Source of the DNA: an uncultured Clostridia bacterium
Lineage (GTDB): Bacteria > Bacillota > Clostridia > Christensenellales > Borkfalkiaceae
Reading direction: 5' to 3'
Assembly: GCA_937888935.1 (NCBI GenBank)
Contig: CALARO010000027.1
Location: 1-6,188 of the forward strand
Length of the DNA stretch: 6,188 nt
The translations under genes and the position numbers were made by a program. Below, one piece after another: positions 6,147 to 6,188 of this stretch. The notes under the pieces were generated by a model that ran no database searches, had not been told where the DNA came from, and saw nothing but the letters and a program-made list of their open reading frames with translations. The stretch's first letter is position 1, and the number at the start of each line of letters is the position of its first letter.

Positions 6147-6188
6147 CGTTATTTTCTCCTGTTTTTATTCAAATAATTTACAAAAATT

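Overview
All five genes in this window lie on the minus strand, so transcription runs from the high coordinates to the low ones. Low-gap spacing, AAGGAG-type ribosome binding sites, sigma-A-like promoters (TTGACA-17-TACAAT and TTGCAA-17-TATAAT) and the protein sequences suggest a Bacillota genome, probably of clostridial type. The base composition is roughly balanced to GC-rich and the sequence may come from an uncultured gut lineage. This taxonomic reading is inference; there is no rRNA or other marker here to settle it.

Region by region in transcription order: (1) yebC (6146-5352) encodes a complete YebC/PmpR/TACO1-family protein. (2) A 169-nt gap holds two overlapping inverted repeats but no convincing gene. 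(3) An RluA-family pseudouridine synthase with an S4 domain occupies 5182-4127. These first two genes form an RNA and translation block. (4) At 4134-4069 a 22-bp unit is repeated three times in tandem across the stop codon of the synthase gene. It is followed by a strong promoter (4012-3984) with a 10-bp direct repeat just upstream. (5) That promoter drives a membrane-bound nucleotide-sugar 4,6-dehydratase of the FlaA1/CapD/WbpM type (3897-1921). (6) Next comes a NahK-like N-acetylhexosamine 1-kinase (1827-727), ending at a rho-independent terminator (675-636). (7) A new promoter (657-629) is physically interleaved with that terminator and drives a family 20 glycoside hydrolase, which runs off the left edge (577-1).

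The three genes at the left make a plausible amino-sugar unit. The GH20 enzyme would release terminal N-acetylhexosamine from imported oligosaccharides, the kinase would make the sugar 1-phosphate, and after uridylylation by an enzyme encoded elsewhere, UDP-GlcNAc could feed the membrane 4,6-dehydratase that starts synthesis of deoxy-amino sugars for surface glycans. The individual family assignments are strong; the connected pathway is inference.

I saw no tRNA, rRNA, CRISPR array, insertion sequence or phage gene. Nothing here amounts to a clearly new biological system. The most unusual items are the terminator/promoter overlap, the stop-codon tandem repeat, the alanine-rich tail of the dehydratase, and the kinase and dehydratase sharing one transcript.
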